The notes: generated by a model from the letters alone, not told the origin. DNA of 64,000 bases from JAQWBS01 sp047975765 (GCA_047975765.1 JBKEEF010000003.1:1-64000), one strand, 5' to 3'. Positions 28,668 through 37,394 are shown, numbered from the stretch's first letter. Program-made: numbers and translations.

Positions 28668-28700
28668 AAAAGAGGAGCCTTCAAAAGCCCCTCTTTTTTT
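28668..28700 (+). terminator. Terminator of the 28047 gene
   Basis: 11-bp stem with one mismatch (28668-28678/28687-28697) followed by a T-tract, 12 bases after the stop codon. Confidence 0.75.
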
Positions 28701-28731
28701 ATTTTCATTATATAAACTCAAACCAAAATCC

Positions 28732-28762
28732 AAAAAAAAGCGCCCTAGATAAGAGCGCTTTT
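28732..28762 (-). terminator. nusG terminator
   Basis: 8-bp stem AAAAGCGC/GCGCTTTT (28736-28743/28755-28762), read on the minus strand into a run of eight T residues, 18 bases after the nusG stop. It separates secE-nusG from rplK. Confidence 0.8.
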
Positions 28763-28779
28763 ACAACTTCTAAAAGAAA

Positions 28780-29310
28780 TTAAATTTTTTCAACTTGGCT
28801 ATATTCTAATTCAACTGGAGTTGAACGTCCAAAGATAGAAACAGAAACTTTCAAACGGGATTTCTCACTATCAATTTCTTCAACCAAACCAATGAACGAA
28901 GCAAATGGACCATCTGCCACTCTCACTTCATCACCAATTTCATAAGCCACAACAGTCTTAGGTCTTTCAACTCCTTCTTGCATCTGCATAATGATTTTTT
29001 CTGCTTCTTTGTCAGAAATAGGCAATGGTTTATTACGACCACCTAAGAAACCAGAAACTTTTGGAGTGTTTTTGATAACATGCCAAACATCATCATCCAT
29101 AACCATTTTCACTAAAATATATCCAGGAAAGAATTTTCTTTCAGTGTTAACTTTTGTACCTTTTTTAACTTCAACAACTTCTTCAGTTGGAACAAGAATT
29201 TCAATAATTCTTTCTTCCAATTTTTTCAAAACAACTTGTTCTTTGATAGATTCAGCAACTTTCTTTTCTGAACCGGAATAAACTTGTACGACATACCAAC
29301 GTGCTGACAT
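28780..29310 (-). CDS. nusG: Transcription termination/antitermination factor NusG
   Basis: This 176-residue protein has an N-terminal NGN domain (ARWYVVQVYSGSEKKVAESI, FPGYILVKMVMDD, FLGGRNKPLPI) and a C-terminal KOW domain (GDEVRVADGPFASFIGLVEEID, KVSVSIFGRSTPVEL). It binds RNA polymerase and couples transcription to Rho or the ribosome. The frame is open from a TTG at 29325, but ATG 29310 has GGAG at 9 bases and gives the usual N-terminus. It lies directly after secE. Confidence 0.96.
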   Translation of the reverse strand: MSARWYVVQVYSGSEKKVAESIKEQVVLKKLEERIIEILVPTEEVVEVKKGTKVNTERKFFPGYILVKMVMDDDVWHVIKNTPKVSGFLGGRNKPLPISDKEAEKIIMQMQEGVERPKTVVAYEIGDEVRVADGPFASFIGLVEEIDSEKSRLKVSVSIFGRSTPVELEYSQVEKI

Positions 29311-29314
29311 CTGA

Positions 29315-29509
29315 TTAATCTCCAAAACCTAATATCAAACTAACAACCCAACTAAGAATTTGGTCAACAAAAAAGAAGAATGTTGAAGCAACGGCAACAA
29401 TGATTGCTACCATAATGAAAGTTTGAACGACTTCTTTTCTAGCCGGCCAAGAAACTTTTTTAACTTCTTGCTTAACTTGTCTCAAAAATTGTATTGGACT
29501 AATTTTCAT
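29315..29509 (-). CDS. secE: Preprotein translocase subunit SecE
   Basis: This is a 64-residue single-spanning form of SecE, typical outside enterobacteria. The conserved amphipathic segment QFLRQVKQEVKKVSWPARKE precedes one transmembrane helix (about residues 31-58). It stabilises SecY in the translocon. The stop is 4 bases before the chosen nusG start. Confidence 0.94.
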   Translation of the reverse strand: MKISPIQFLRQVKQEVKKVSWPARKEVVQTFIMVAIIVAVASTFFFFVDQILSWVVSLILGFGD

Positions 29510-29582
29510 TTAACAAAATCCACTATAAACTGATTAAAAAACAACGGCATTGCAAATAAATTGCAACAAACAATTTGCCCAA

Positions 29583-29611
29583 AACATAAACCATAATTTC
29601 AGACAATGCAA
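29583..29611 (-). promoter_or_regulatory. Candidate promoter of secE-nusG
   Basis: On the minus strand TTGCAT (29606-29611), a 17-base spacer and TATGTT (29583-29588), about 70 bases before secE. The rest of this 144-base gap shows no tRNA-Trp, which often precedes secE. Confidence 0.35.
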
Positions 29612-29653
29612 CACTATTTTTATCTGATATATTATTTTTATAGATATATCAAT

Positions 29654-29683
29654 AAAAAAGAGAGTGAAACCACTCTCTTTTTT
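29654..29683 (-). terminator. Porin gene terminator
   Basis: Perfect 13-bp stem (29654-29666/29671-29683) with a 4-base loop and A/T tracts on both sides, 18 bases after the porin stop. Confidence 0.85.
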
Positions 29684-29701
29684 ACGCTTTTCAACGAAGG
29701 G

Positions 29702-30814
29702 TTAGAATTTAACCATTGCAGAAATACCTGCTGAGAACTGGTCTTTTTTACCATTTGTTCCATGTTCAAAAATTCTTTCTCCGCCATTACGGTCATAACG
29801 AACTTCTGGCTTAATCAACACATATTCCATTGGTTCATAATTAAGAGCCGCTGTCAAAGAATATGCATCCATATTGTCCTTATCCATATTATCATATGAG
29901 TGAGTATATTCTGCACGACCACCAACAGCCAGCTTATCATTTAGTTTGTAAATAGCTTCACCACTATAAACATATGCTCTGTTTTCACCTTCATGTTTGA
30001 ATTTTTGATTTAAGAAAGCAAAAGCACCTTTAACTTCAAGACTTGAATTAACTTTGTAACCAGCACTAAATTTCGTGATAACATTTTCTTCCTCTGGTTT
30101 ATATTTACGGTCTTTAACTCCCATAACGTCCAAACCTAAATCTGTTTGACTGTTTAATGCATATTTAGCACCTGCAAAAATTGCATTATTCTTAGAGCTG
30201 TCAAATGTACTATTTTCACCATTAGACCAACCACCATAAACGCTCATTTTGTCATTCAAGTTATAAGTTCCCATAACACCTGTTTGTGTTGCAGGAGTAA
30301 TTCCATAGATATTAGAAAGAGAATAGAAAAATCTTTCTGATGCGATGAGGCTTTCCCCACCCATTACGCCAAAGAATTTACCGGCTTTAATCGTGTAATC
30401 TTTATTTCCTAGTTCAAGATAAGCTTGAGGAATTGCTGAGAAGTATTCACTACTACCCCATTTACTTTCATCATCTCTAGCTTCAAATCCATTAGATTGA
30501 GCCCAGTGAGCATCAGTACCAAACATATAGTCTACACGACCACCAACATCAAAAGATTTTGTTGTATCAATTTTTTTACCAACACCAATGTATGCTTGAT
30601 TTAATTGACCGTCAGATTTATGATTGTTTAATAAACTTGCATTATCTTTGTTCCAGTATTGATTTTTATAAATACCAGCTTCAACGTTTCCAGTAACATA
30701 AAATAATTTATTATCTTTAATTGGATTAATTTCTGCTTTAGCTTCTGGAGCAAATGACATCATAGCTGTCAAAGCAACTGCTGCACAAGAATATTTCAAC
30801 ATAGTCTTTTTCAT
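29702..30814 (-). CDS. Outer-membrane porin-like beta-barrel protein
   Basis: This 370-residue protein has a signal peptide (cleaved after APEAKA, about residue 28). The remainder is alternating aromatic/polar beta-strand sequence with many Tyr/Gly and short turns, ending in the outer-membrane insertion signature MVKF. Features such as VGGRVDYMFG, YTIKAGKFFGVMGG and YEPMEYVLIKPEVRYD resemble porins of the Gram-negative porin/OprD-like superfamily. Specificity cannot be read from sequence. It is transcribed alone, with its own strong terminator. A CTAAC/GTTAG dyad (30880-30893) lies upstream. Confidence 0.8.
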   Translation of the reverse strand: MKKTMLKYSCAAVALTAMMSFAPEAKAEINPIKDNKLFYVTGNVEAGIYKNQYWNKDNASLLNNHKSDGQLNQAYIGVGKKIDTTKSFDVGGRVDYMFGTDAHWAQSNGFEARDDESKWGSSEYFSAIPQAYLELGNKDYTIKAGKFFGVMGGESLIASERFFYSLSNIYGITPATQTGVMGTYNLNDKMSVYGGWSNGENSTFDSSKNNAIFAGAKYALNSQTDLGLDVMGVKDRKYKPEEENVITKFSAGYKVNSSLEVKGAFAFLNQKFKHEGENRAYVYSGEAIYKLNDKLAVGGRAEYTHSYDNMDKDNMDAYSLTAALNYEPMEYVLIKPEVRYDRNGGERIFEHGTNGKKDQFSAGISAMVKF

Positions 30815-30991
30815 TATTTTATTCCTTTCTAATGTTTAAGAACAAATTTAGGCTATAAAATAGGAAAAAGAATAACAACCTAACTTTAGTTAGTATTAAG
30901 ATAACATAATATTTCCATATATTCAGATACTTAGCAATCCCAAAGTTTTTAAGGTCTCTAAAAGAAAATAAAAACGATTCCTCTTAAAAAA

Positions 30992-32152
30992 CTAATCCAC
31001 AATCTTTCGACTAAAAACAAGAAGATATAGAACAGCTCCTATTAAAACAACAATGGCACCAACTTGAGTCATGAAATAATCAGAAACGACTCCCATAATT
31101 ACAGGAAAAACTGAACCACCGAAAATCCCCATAACCATCAACCCTGAAAGCTCATTTTCTTTTGATGGCAACCTTTTCATTGCTTGTGCTAAAGAAATAG
31201 GGAAAATGTTTGCATTTCCAAATCCAATTAACGCAAAACAAATATAAAGGGCAATTTCATTTTTAATAAAACAAGCTAAAATCATACCCAAGGCCACAAT
31301 CATCATACTTAAAGTGAAAAACTTTTTCACAGACCATTTGGCAATAATGAAAGCTCCAGAAAAAGATGCAAAAGTTCTAAACAAAAAATATACCATTGTT
31401 GCCTTCATTGCTTCATCAACCGTTATACCTGTTTTTTCCTGAAGAAGTTTAGCTGCTGTAATATTTGTACCAACATCTATTCCCACATGACAAATTACTG
31501 CCATAAAACACAAAAATACCATTCCATTCTTTAGCAAAGCAAAACAAGCTTTGAAATCAGAATTTTTACTTACTTCTTTTTCTCTCACAATATCTTGTCT
31601 CAACAAGGTAAGAAAAGCAATTATGCCTTGAACAAAAAACACAAGATATAAAATTCTCCAGTTTCCAAAATGAACAGCAGAAAAAGATGCAATGAGCGGA
31701 GCTGCAAGAGAACAGCAGGCCTTCACAAATTGCCCAAAAGTCATGTAACTTGAAATTTTTTCATTCCCAACAATGTTTGACAGTAATGGATTGATTGAAA
31801 CTTGCATCAAAACATTACCAATACCTAGCAATGAAAATGAAAAGACCATCAAATATAAATTATAATCAACCAAAGGAATTATCACAGAAACTAATGTCAA
31901 AAACAAACTGATTAAAACCGTTTTCTTTCGCCCAATTTTGTTCATCAAAACACCCGTTGGAACAGCAAAAATTAAAAACCAGAAAAACACCATAAACGGA
32001 AAAATATTGGCAACCGTATCTGTAAGTTCAAAATCTTTCTTCATATAGTTTGAGGCAACACCAACCAAATCAACAAAACCCATCGCAAAATAAGTCAACA
32101 TAATTGGCAAAAGTAAGAAGAAGAAATTTTGTTTTTTAATTGTTTTGTCCAT
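30992..32152 (-). CDS. MFS sugar transporter (FucP/GGMP-like)
   Basis: This 386-residue protein has twelve predicted transmembrane segments. The MFS motif A is seen as MNKIGRKKTVL between helices 2 and 3. The N-terminus (MLTYFAMGFVDLVGVASNYM) resembles the fucose-permease / glucose-galactose proton symporter branch. It starts 11 bases after a PfkB-family sugar kinase on the same strand, so import and phosphorylation of one sugar, plausibly fructose, is the likely joint job. Confidence 0.8.
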   Translation of the reverse strand: MDKTIKKQNFFFLLLPIMLTYFAMGFVDLVGVASNYMKKDFELTDTVANIFPFMVFFWFLIFAVPTGVLMNKIGRKKTVLISLFLTLVSVIIPLVDYNLYLMVFSFSLLGIGNVLMQVSINPLLSNIVGNEKISSYMTFGQFVKACCSLAAPLIASFSAVHFGNWRILYLVFFVQGIIAFLTLLRQDIVREKEVSKNSDFKACFALLKNGMVFLCFMAVICHVGIDVGTNITAAKLLQEKTGITVDEAMKATMVYFLFRTFASFSGAFIIAKWSVKKFFTLSMMIVALGMILACFIKNEIALYICFALIGFGNANIFPISLAQAMKRLPSKENELSGLMVMGIFGGSVFPVIMGVVSDYFMTQVGAIVVLIGAVLYLLVFSRKIVD

Positions 32153-32163
32153 AGCCTTTCTCC

Positions 32164-33042
32164 TTATAATAGGATAACGTCTCTATCATACGTTGGCCAA
32201 GCTCCCTGCTTTGTACAGACAAAAGCAGAAACCTTAACTGCATATTCATGAGCTTTCTCAATTGACATCCCTTTAATTATTGCACACAAAAAAGCGCCAG
32301 AAAAAGCATCTCCAGCCCCAACCGTATCCACAACCTTGACCTTTGGTGTCTCAAGATAAGACTTTTCTTTTCCAGAATAAACAATGCTATATTTTTCACC
32401 TGCTGTGAAAAGAAGAAATTTGAGTTTATATTTCTCTATAAAATATTTACAAATTTCTTCATCTGTTCCTTCAAGCCCAAAGAGTTTCTTTACAACAACC
32501 ATTTCCTCATCATTAATTTTAAAAACATTTGAATAGCTAAGCAATTCATGAATGAGTTCCTTTGAATAATAGTTAAGTCGTAAGTTTATATCAAAATACT
32601 TATAAGCTTTTTCTGACGCAAAGCTCAATAAGGTTAAAATTGTTTTTCTTGAAAAGTCATTTCGAAGTGCAAGTGTTCCATAACAAATCGCATCGGCTCT
32701 TTGAACAATCTCAATAGCTTTATCTGTAAGTGGAATATAATCCCAAGCAACATCTTCAACAATTTCATAAGTTGGCATCCCTTTACTATCCAACTTGACA
32801 TTGACCGTTCCTGTCGGAAAATCAACTTTTTCAAGAAAAGCCAAAATTTTGTTCTTGTGAAGTTCTGAAACTATTTCTTCTCCTAAAGCATCTGAACCTA
32901 TAGCGCTAATTGCATATCCTTTTGCCCCAAGTTGTGATGCATGATAAACAAAATTTATTGGAGCACCTCCTGCCTTTTTTCCAGTAAGGAAAATATCCCA
33001 CAGCAATTCTCCCATACCAACGACAACAATTTTCTTAGTCAT
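32164..33042 (-). CDS. PfkB-family carbohydrate kinase, probably fructokinase
   Basis: This 292-residue ribokinase-fold enzyme has an N-terminal VVGMGELLWDIF and GGAPINFVYHASQLGA, a fructokinase-like version of PfkB signature 1. The C-terminal DTVGAGDAFSGAF holds the catalytic Asp and anion hole. Length matches the family. It is in an operon with the MFS transporter. The exact sugar is inferred from the GGAP-NF motif. Confidence 0.85.
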   Translation of the reverse strand: MTKKIVVVGMGELLWDIFLTGKKAGGAPINFVYHASQLGAKGYAISAIGSDALGEEIVSELHKNKILAFLEKVDFPTGTVNVKLDSKGMPTYEIVEDVAWDYIPLTDKAIEIVQRADAICYGTLALRNDFSRKTILTLLSFASEKAYKYFDINLRLNYYSKELIHELLSYSNVFKINDEEMVVVKKLFGLEGTDEEICKYFIEKYKLKFLLFTAGEKYSIVYSGKEKSYLETPKVKVVDTVGAGDAFSGAFLCAIIKGMSIEKAHEYAVKVSAFVCTKQGAWPTYDRDVILL

Positions 33043-33121
33043 TTTAGCCTCGCAAATATTTTCTATCTAAATATTATAATCTCAATTACTGATTAAAACC
33101 ATATTTTCTTGCTAAATTTTA

Positions 33122-33151
33122 TTGACAACAAACATTTATCTTCCATATTAT
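33122..33151 (+). promoter_or_regulatory. Sigma-70 promoter of the CNNM/CBS gene
   Basis: TTGACA (33122-33127), 18-base spacer, TATTAT (33146-33151). It overlaps the apparent upstream extension of the reading frame, which supports the ATG at 33194 as the true start with a leader of about 35 bases. Confidence 0.55.
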
Positions 33152-33193
33152 GAACTTTATATATTTCAAAACATTAAGGTCTCAAATTACACC

Positions 33194-34498
33194 ATGGATA
33201 TAACACAGATAACGCTAAACTTGATTCTTGTTTTTGTTCTTGTTTTAGCAAACGCATTTTTTGTCGTCTCAGAATTTTCAATTGTCAAAATCAGAAGAAC
33301 AAAACTGACTGAACTTTCCAATTTAGGAAACAAAAAAGCGCAAGTCGCACTAAAAATCACAGGAAAACTTGATACTTATCTTAGTGCCATCCAACTTGGA
33401 ATTACACTAGCTTCATTGGGGCTTGGTTGGGTTGGCGAACCTGCTGTTTCTAAACTTTTAGAATATTGGTTTGCAAATCTCTTTGCAAATAATCCAGTTT
33501 TGCTCCACTCTTTGAGTTTTGGTATTGCCTTTTCTTTCATTACGCTTCTTCACGTTGTTTTGGGAGAACTCATTCCGAAATCACTTGCTATTCACAAAAC
33601 TGAAACTTTTGTTTTGTTGGTTGCTTATCCACTTTTCTGGTTCAACAAAATTTTCTTCCCTCTCATTGTTATCTTTGACAAACTAGCTGTCTTTTCTCTT
33701 AAGCTTATGGGAGTCAAACCAACGAGCGAAAGTGAACTTGCGCACTCAGAAGAAGAAATCAAACTCATTGCCAGTGCTTCCCAACTTGGGGGAGTAATTG
33801 ATGAAACAGAAAGCGAAATCATCAAAAATGCGGTTGATTTTTCAGATACAGTCGTTAAGGAAATTATGATTCCAAGACAAGATATCCAATTTTTCAACAC
33901 AACAGATACTTACGAAACTGTTTTGAAGAAGATTAAGAACACCCGTTTGAACAGATATCTTCTCTGTGAAAAAGATAAAAAAAATAATATTGTCGGAATG
34001 ATTCACGTTCGAGATTTGCTTGGACTCGAAATGGAAGAAAAGTTCAACCTCAAAAATATTGCTCGAGAAATTTTATATGTTCCTGAAAACCAACCAATCT
34101 CTCAAACACTCCAAGTTATGATGAGAAAACACATTCACCTTGCTATCATTGTAGATGAATATGGTGAAACTGTTGGTCTAATTACAATGGAAGATATTTT
34201 AGAAGAACTTGTTGGTGACATTGCAGATGAACATGATCCCGAGTTTGAAGAAGAAGACATCAAATTTCTCAAAGACGGAAGCTATGAATTTGATGGCATG
34301 GTTCTGCTTGAAGATGTTATCGAAATTATGGGCTTACCAGATTTTGACTATGAAGAAAACACAGTTGGAGGACACGTCTTCACACTTTTAGGTCACAAGC
34401 CAAAAATTGGAGATAAAACTGAAAATGATCTATGCCAATTTGAAGTTTTAGCAACGAAAAAAATGCGTATCACAAGAGTTAAGGCAATAAAAAAATAG
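33194..34498 (+). CDS. CNNM/CorC-type hemolysin-family membrane protein with CBS domains
   Basis: This 434-residue protein has a DUF21/CNNM transmembrane domain (about residues 1-190: ITLNLILVFVLVLANAFFVVSEFS, IQLGITLASLGLGWVGEP, VLGELIPKSLAI), two CBS domains (about 205-330, including IMIPRQDIQFF and HLAIIVDEYGETVGLITMEDI) and a C-terminal CorC_HlyC domain (FDGMVLLEDVIEIMGLPDF). Members are linked to Mg2+ or Co2+ export and some are named TlyC-type hemolysins. The frame is open from a TTG at 33122, but that codon is part of the -35 box. Confidence 0.9.
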   Translation: MDITQITLNLILVFVLVLANAFFVVSEFSIVKIRRTKLTELSNLGNKKAQVALKITGKLDTYLSAIQLGITLASLGLGWVGEPAVSKLLEYWFANLFANNPVLLHSLSFGIAFSFITLLHVVLGELIPKSLAIHKTETFVLLVAYPLFWFNKIFFPLIVIFDKLAVFSLKLMGVKPTSESELAHSEEEIKLIASASQLGGVIDETESEIIKNAVDFSDTVVKEIMIPRQDIQFFNTTDTYETVLKKIKNTRLNRYLLCEKDKKNNIVGMIHVRDLLGLEMEEKFNLKNIAREILYVPENQPISQTLQVMMRKHIHLAIIVDEYGETVGLITMEDILEELVGDIADEHDPEFEEEDIKFLKDGSYEFDGMVLLEDVIEIMGLPDFDYEENTVGGHVFTLLGHKPKIGDKTENDLCQFEVLATKKMRITRVKAIKK

Positions 34499-34502
34499 CC
34501 CT

Positions 34503-34535
34503 AAAAAAACCGTTTCATTTAGAAACGGTTTTTTT
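34503..34535. terminator. Bidirectional terminator between CNNM and superoxide reductase genes
   Basis: 14-bp perfect stem (34503-34516 with 34522-34535) with 5-base loop and A/T flanks, shared by two convergent genes. Confidence 0.85.
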
Positions 34536-34554
34536 ATTACAAGATATTCAGATT

Positions 34555-34941
34555 TTATTTCTCAAAATCAACAGCCCACAAACCATGTAAGTTACAATAT
34601 TCATAAACAGTCACACCACCTTCAGGAATCTCAAATTCTGCTTCAGGTTTTGAATTAATATCTAAATCAATTCTTGTCGTTTTGTTTTTTTCTGCAACAA
34701 CAATAAATGCAATATGATGCTCAGCTGTCATTGGGTGCTCAACAGAACCCACTTGAACCTTCAATTTTCCATTTTCAATCTTAACTGCTGGCACATGCTT
34801 TTCTTGAGAAGCATCAACAGTGTTAACTTTTAAGAGTTCCATTGGATGATTACAACAAGCCAAAGGACCACCTGCACGAACAGTTTCTTCAGTCACATGA
34901 CCACAAATGTTACACTTATAAAATTTTCTTTCATACTTCAT
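34555..34941 (-). CDS. dfx: Desulfoferrodoxin, two-iron superoxide reductase
   Basis: This 128-residue protein reduces superoxide to peroxide without releasing oxygen, a defence typical of anaerobes. All ligands can be placed: the desulforedoxin-like centre I uses Cys10, Cys13, Cys29 and Cys30. The catalytic centre II uses His49 (in EKHVP, with Glu47 and Lys48), His69, His75, Cys116 and His119. These numbers coincide with classical 2Fe-SORs. The gene follows a flavin reductase on the same strand (21 bases), a possible electron donor. Confidence 0.95.
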   Translation of the reverse strand: MKYERKFYKCNICGHVTEETVRAGGPLACCNHPMELLKVNTVDASQEKHVPAVKIENGKLKVQVGSVEHPMTAEHHIAFIVVAEKNKTTRIDLDINSKPEAEFEIPEGGVTVYEYCNLHGLWAVDFEK

Positions 34942-34962
34942 TTTAATTCTCCATATTTATGT

Positions 34963-35505
34963 TTATTTATTAACTTTTTTCAAAAAAGCATCCATATAAG
35001 ATGAATAGAATTTCTTACTTCCTTCATCAGAAAATTCTGAGTTTTCTGTTATATCACCTTCTTTATATTTTGCATAAAGCTCTGGTTGCCCCATAACATC
35101 CATATTAAAAAATGCTAAAACATTTCTCAAATGAGCTTGAGCAAGAGCTGTTCCAATAGCCCCTAAAGAAACCCCTAAAATTCCTGCAATTTTGTTTGCA
35201 AGAGAGATTTGACCGTAAGGACGAGATGACCAATCCAAAGCATTTTTTAACACCCCTGAAACAGAACGGTTATATTCTGGAGTCACAAACAAGATAGCAT
35301 CTTGTGCTTCAATTTCTTTTTTAAATTTTATAACAGAAGCAGGAAGATCACCTTCGATATCCACAGAAAAGAAAGGTAAATCCTTAATTTCAATAAAAGT
35401 AAAATCAGCTTCTTTTTCTTTCAACTTCACGAGCGCTTTTGCAAATTTACGGTTAATCGAACCTTTTGCAATACTTCCCACAATCACACCAATTTTTTTC
35501 ATCAT
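34963..35505 (-). CDS. NAD(P)H-dependent FMN reductase
   Basis: This 180-residue flavodoxin-fold protein of the NADPH-dependent FMN reductase family shows VIVGSIAKGSINRKFAKAL (phosphate-binding loop for FMN), VTPEYNRSVSGVLKNALDW (the PEYN..SGVLKNALDW signature) and LGAIGTALAQ. Located immediately before the superoxide reductase gene, it may supply reduced flavin or electrons to it. That link is inferred from adjacency only. Confidence 0.88.
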   Translation of the reverse strand: MMKKIGVIVGSIAKGSINRKFAKALVKLKEKEADFTFIEIKDLPFFSVDIEGDLPASVIKFKKEIEAQDAILFVTPEYNRSVSGVLKNALDWSSRPYGQISLANKIAGILGVSLGAIGTALAQAHLRNVLAFFNMDVMGQPELYAKYKEGDITENSEFSDEGSKKFYSSYMDAFLKKVNK

Positions 35506-35668
35506 TTTCTCCTTAATTTATATTAGTTATCTATAATCTATGTTTTTATATCAGCAAATACAAGATGTTCTTTTCATTTAGTTGCCACTTTTGGATAGAA
35601 ACTTGTTTTTTCTAGACTATTTTAAAATATAGGATATTCTTCTTTTTTTTAACAATTGGAGTGAAATT

Positions 35669-35947
35669 TTGACAATTAGAAAAAAGCTAAAAAACCTACT
35701 TGTAAAACTGCTAGGTTACGAACTTTATTATATCGCCAAACCAATCACAGAACATGACATCAACCGTGCTCAACGTCTTTGGGCGTCTGGCATTTTGAGA
35801 ATTGGAAGACTTTACAGAAATGGTGAAGATTATGTTAGCAGTGCAGAAAAAATGATTGATAAACTCTATAGCTATGAAGATGGACAAGTCCTTTTCAAAC
35901 CAACAAATGCTAAAGAAGACCAATTTAGAATAGAATATGAAAATTAA
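35669..35947 (+). CDS. Short NTF2/SnoaL-like protein, resembles only the N-terminal part of its family
   Basis: This 92-residue protein starts at TTG with GGAG 8 bases upstream. The segment from ITEHDINRAQRLWASGILRI through DKLYSYEDGQVLFKPTNAKE resembles the first half of a family of about 150-residue cystatin-fold (NTF2/SnoaL-like) proteins, some misannotated as phosphoribosyl-AMP cyclohydrolase. The second half is missing: the frame ends at FRIEYEN and overlaps the next gene by 11 bases. It is either a shortened family member or a remnant. The family resemblance comes from memory and is not tested. Confidence 0.55.
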   Translation: MTIRKKLKNLLVKLLGYELYYIAKPITEHDINRAQRLWASGILRIGRLYRNGEDYVSSAEKMIDKLYSYEDGQVLFKPTNAKEDQFRIEYEN

Positions 35948-36569
35948 CAACATTGAAGTAAATTTTATTTCTGGCGATATTACTAAATTAGTTGTAGATG
36001 CCTATATTATTCCTCAGTTTTTTTGTCAAGCATCAACGGCTGGTGTTGGAGGTGCAGTAATGCGTTCTGGAGCACTTGAAGGAATTGAAGCATATCAGAA
36101 ATATATTGATAAAAATGGCAATCTAAACTTCGGCGAAGGGATTATAACAAAATCTGGAGGAGGAAATTCAAATTTTCTCTTGCATGTTGCCTCCGTTGAT
36201 TCCGGCAAAGAAAATGAGTTTCAAACAATTCAAAAAGCTATTTATACGGCGCTTTATTTAGCAAACCAACAAAAGCTTTCAACAATTGCAACCCCTGCTC
36301 TCGGAACACTTTCCGCTGAACAATCAGCCAAAGCAATATTTTCAGCGATTGACCAGTTTTCAAAAACAGCAAATGGCATAGAAAATATCTCTCTTGTCTT
36401 TTTCAATGATCCAACAGCCATTGAAACGTCAAAAAACATCTTACTCAATGACCTGTATCATGTCCAAGCTGAAGAAGGGGCTAAAACCGTAGATTACAAC
36501 AAAGTCCATGAAGAACTTCTGGAAAATGGTGTCAAAAACGTAGCATTCTTCAATCTAATGGAGTCTTAA
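35937..36569 (+). CDS. Macro-domain-like protein (ADP-ribose binding or hydrolysing)
   Basis: This 210-residue protein has VNFISGDITKLVVDAYIIP at the N-terminus, a glycine-rich AGVGGAVMRSGA in the position of the ADP-ribose loop, FGEGIITKSGG corresponding to the macro GEAVxTxGY segment, and TIATPALGTLS corresponding to the second ligand loop. The usual NxxL is replaced by QFFCQAS, so activity is uncertain. The C-terminal 50 residues are extra. It overlaps the preceding short gene by 11 bases (ATGAAAATTAA), so the pair is probably co-translated. Confidence 0.7.
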   Translation: MKINNIEVNFISGDITKLVVDAYIIPQFFCQASTAGVGGAVMRSGALEGIEAYQKYIDKNGNLNFGEGIITKSGGGNSNFLLHVASVDSGKENEFQTIQKAIYTALYLANQQKLSTIATPALGTLSAEQSAKAIFSAIDQFSKTANGIENISLVFFNDPTAIETSKNILLNDLYHVQAEEGAKTVDYNKVHEELLENGVKNVAFFNLMES

Positions 36570-36571
36570 AA

Positions 36572-36607
36572 AACACCCCTAATTCTGGAAACAGATTTAG
36601 GGGTGTT
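36572..36607. terminator. Long bidirectional hairpin terminator
   Basis: About 16 bp of stem with one mismatch and a GAAA tetraloop, between the convergent macro-domain and GNAT genes. The minus direction ends in a six-T run and is the stronger one. Confidence 0.75.
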
Positions 36608-36624
36608 CATATTTCTTAATGCTC

Positions 36625-37128
36625 TCACTCAACAGCAATCCAATATCTTCGACTAGCTTCTTCTATATTTTCTAAAACTCCACCGCATTTTTCAATCGTT
36701 TTATAACTTGCACAATTATTATCATTACAGGTGACTAAGACTTTCTCTATTTTCATTTCTTTTGCTTTCTTGAGTGTTTCCAAAAGCAATATTTTTGCAT
36801 AACCTTTTCCTCTATATTTAGGAGAAAGCCCATAGCCAATGTGCCCACCATGTTTTAATAAGCTAGGGGTTAGAAAGTGACGTAACTTAGAAAATCCAAC
36901 AGGAACGTCGTCAACAAAAAGAATGTAATATGTTTGAGGAACCTTTCCACTTTGTTCCGTCTTTGACACAGATTCCTCAATAAAACTTGCTATCATCAAG
37001 TCAAAACACTCTCTTGAAATACCATTTAACTTATTCATAAAACCATTTTCTTCTTTAGGAATATCATTAAACATTTCAAAAACAGAATCTTCTTCATTAT
37101 TTTGTATGGATATCAAGATAACTTTCAT
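36625..37128 (-). CDS. GNAT-family N-acetyltransferase
   Basis: This 167-residue protein has the acetyl-CoA motif A as GYGLSPKYRGKGYAKILLLE (pyrophosphate loop R-G-K-G-Y-A) and the motif B region TCNDNNCASYKTIEKCGG. The substrate is unknown. The frame is open to 37203, but ATG 37128 has an excellent GGAGGTG ribosome site 8 bases upstream, so that start was chosen. Confidence 0.85.
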   Translation of the reverse strand: MKVILISIQNNEEDSVFEMFNDIPKEENGFMNKLNGISRECFDLMIASFIEESVSKTEQSGKVPQTYYILFVDDVPVGFSKLRHFLTPSLLKHGGHIGYGLSPKYRGKGYAKILLLETLKKAKEMKIEKVLVTCNDNNCASYKTIEKCGGVLENIEEASRRYWIAVE

Positions 37129-37394
37129 AAAAAACACCTCCAATAGTACTTTTGTCATCAAATCTAAAATCTTTAAACTTAGCAGAATTTTCAATCTTAA
37201 CATTTCTAATATATTGATAATACAACAACCAATTTATGAAATCTATTCTTAAATCCACCCATAACCTTATCTATATTTTTAAAACCAGTTTTTAAAATCA
37301 TTACTTTATCCTTAATATTTATATTTTATTATATGCCAACAACAGTGCTTACTACACCAACAAAGTCAACCTAATTATGCCATCATAAATTCAT

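Noticed and set aside
29510..29650. tRNA-Trp gene upstream of secE, as in many bacteria
   Set aside because: No cloverleaf or anticodon arm could be drawn in this AT-rich gap.
30880..30893. CTAAC/GTTAG dyad upstream of the porin as an operator
   Set aside because: Only 5-bp arms in an AT-rich region; not enough to call a regulatory site.
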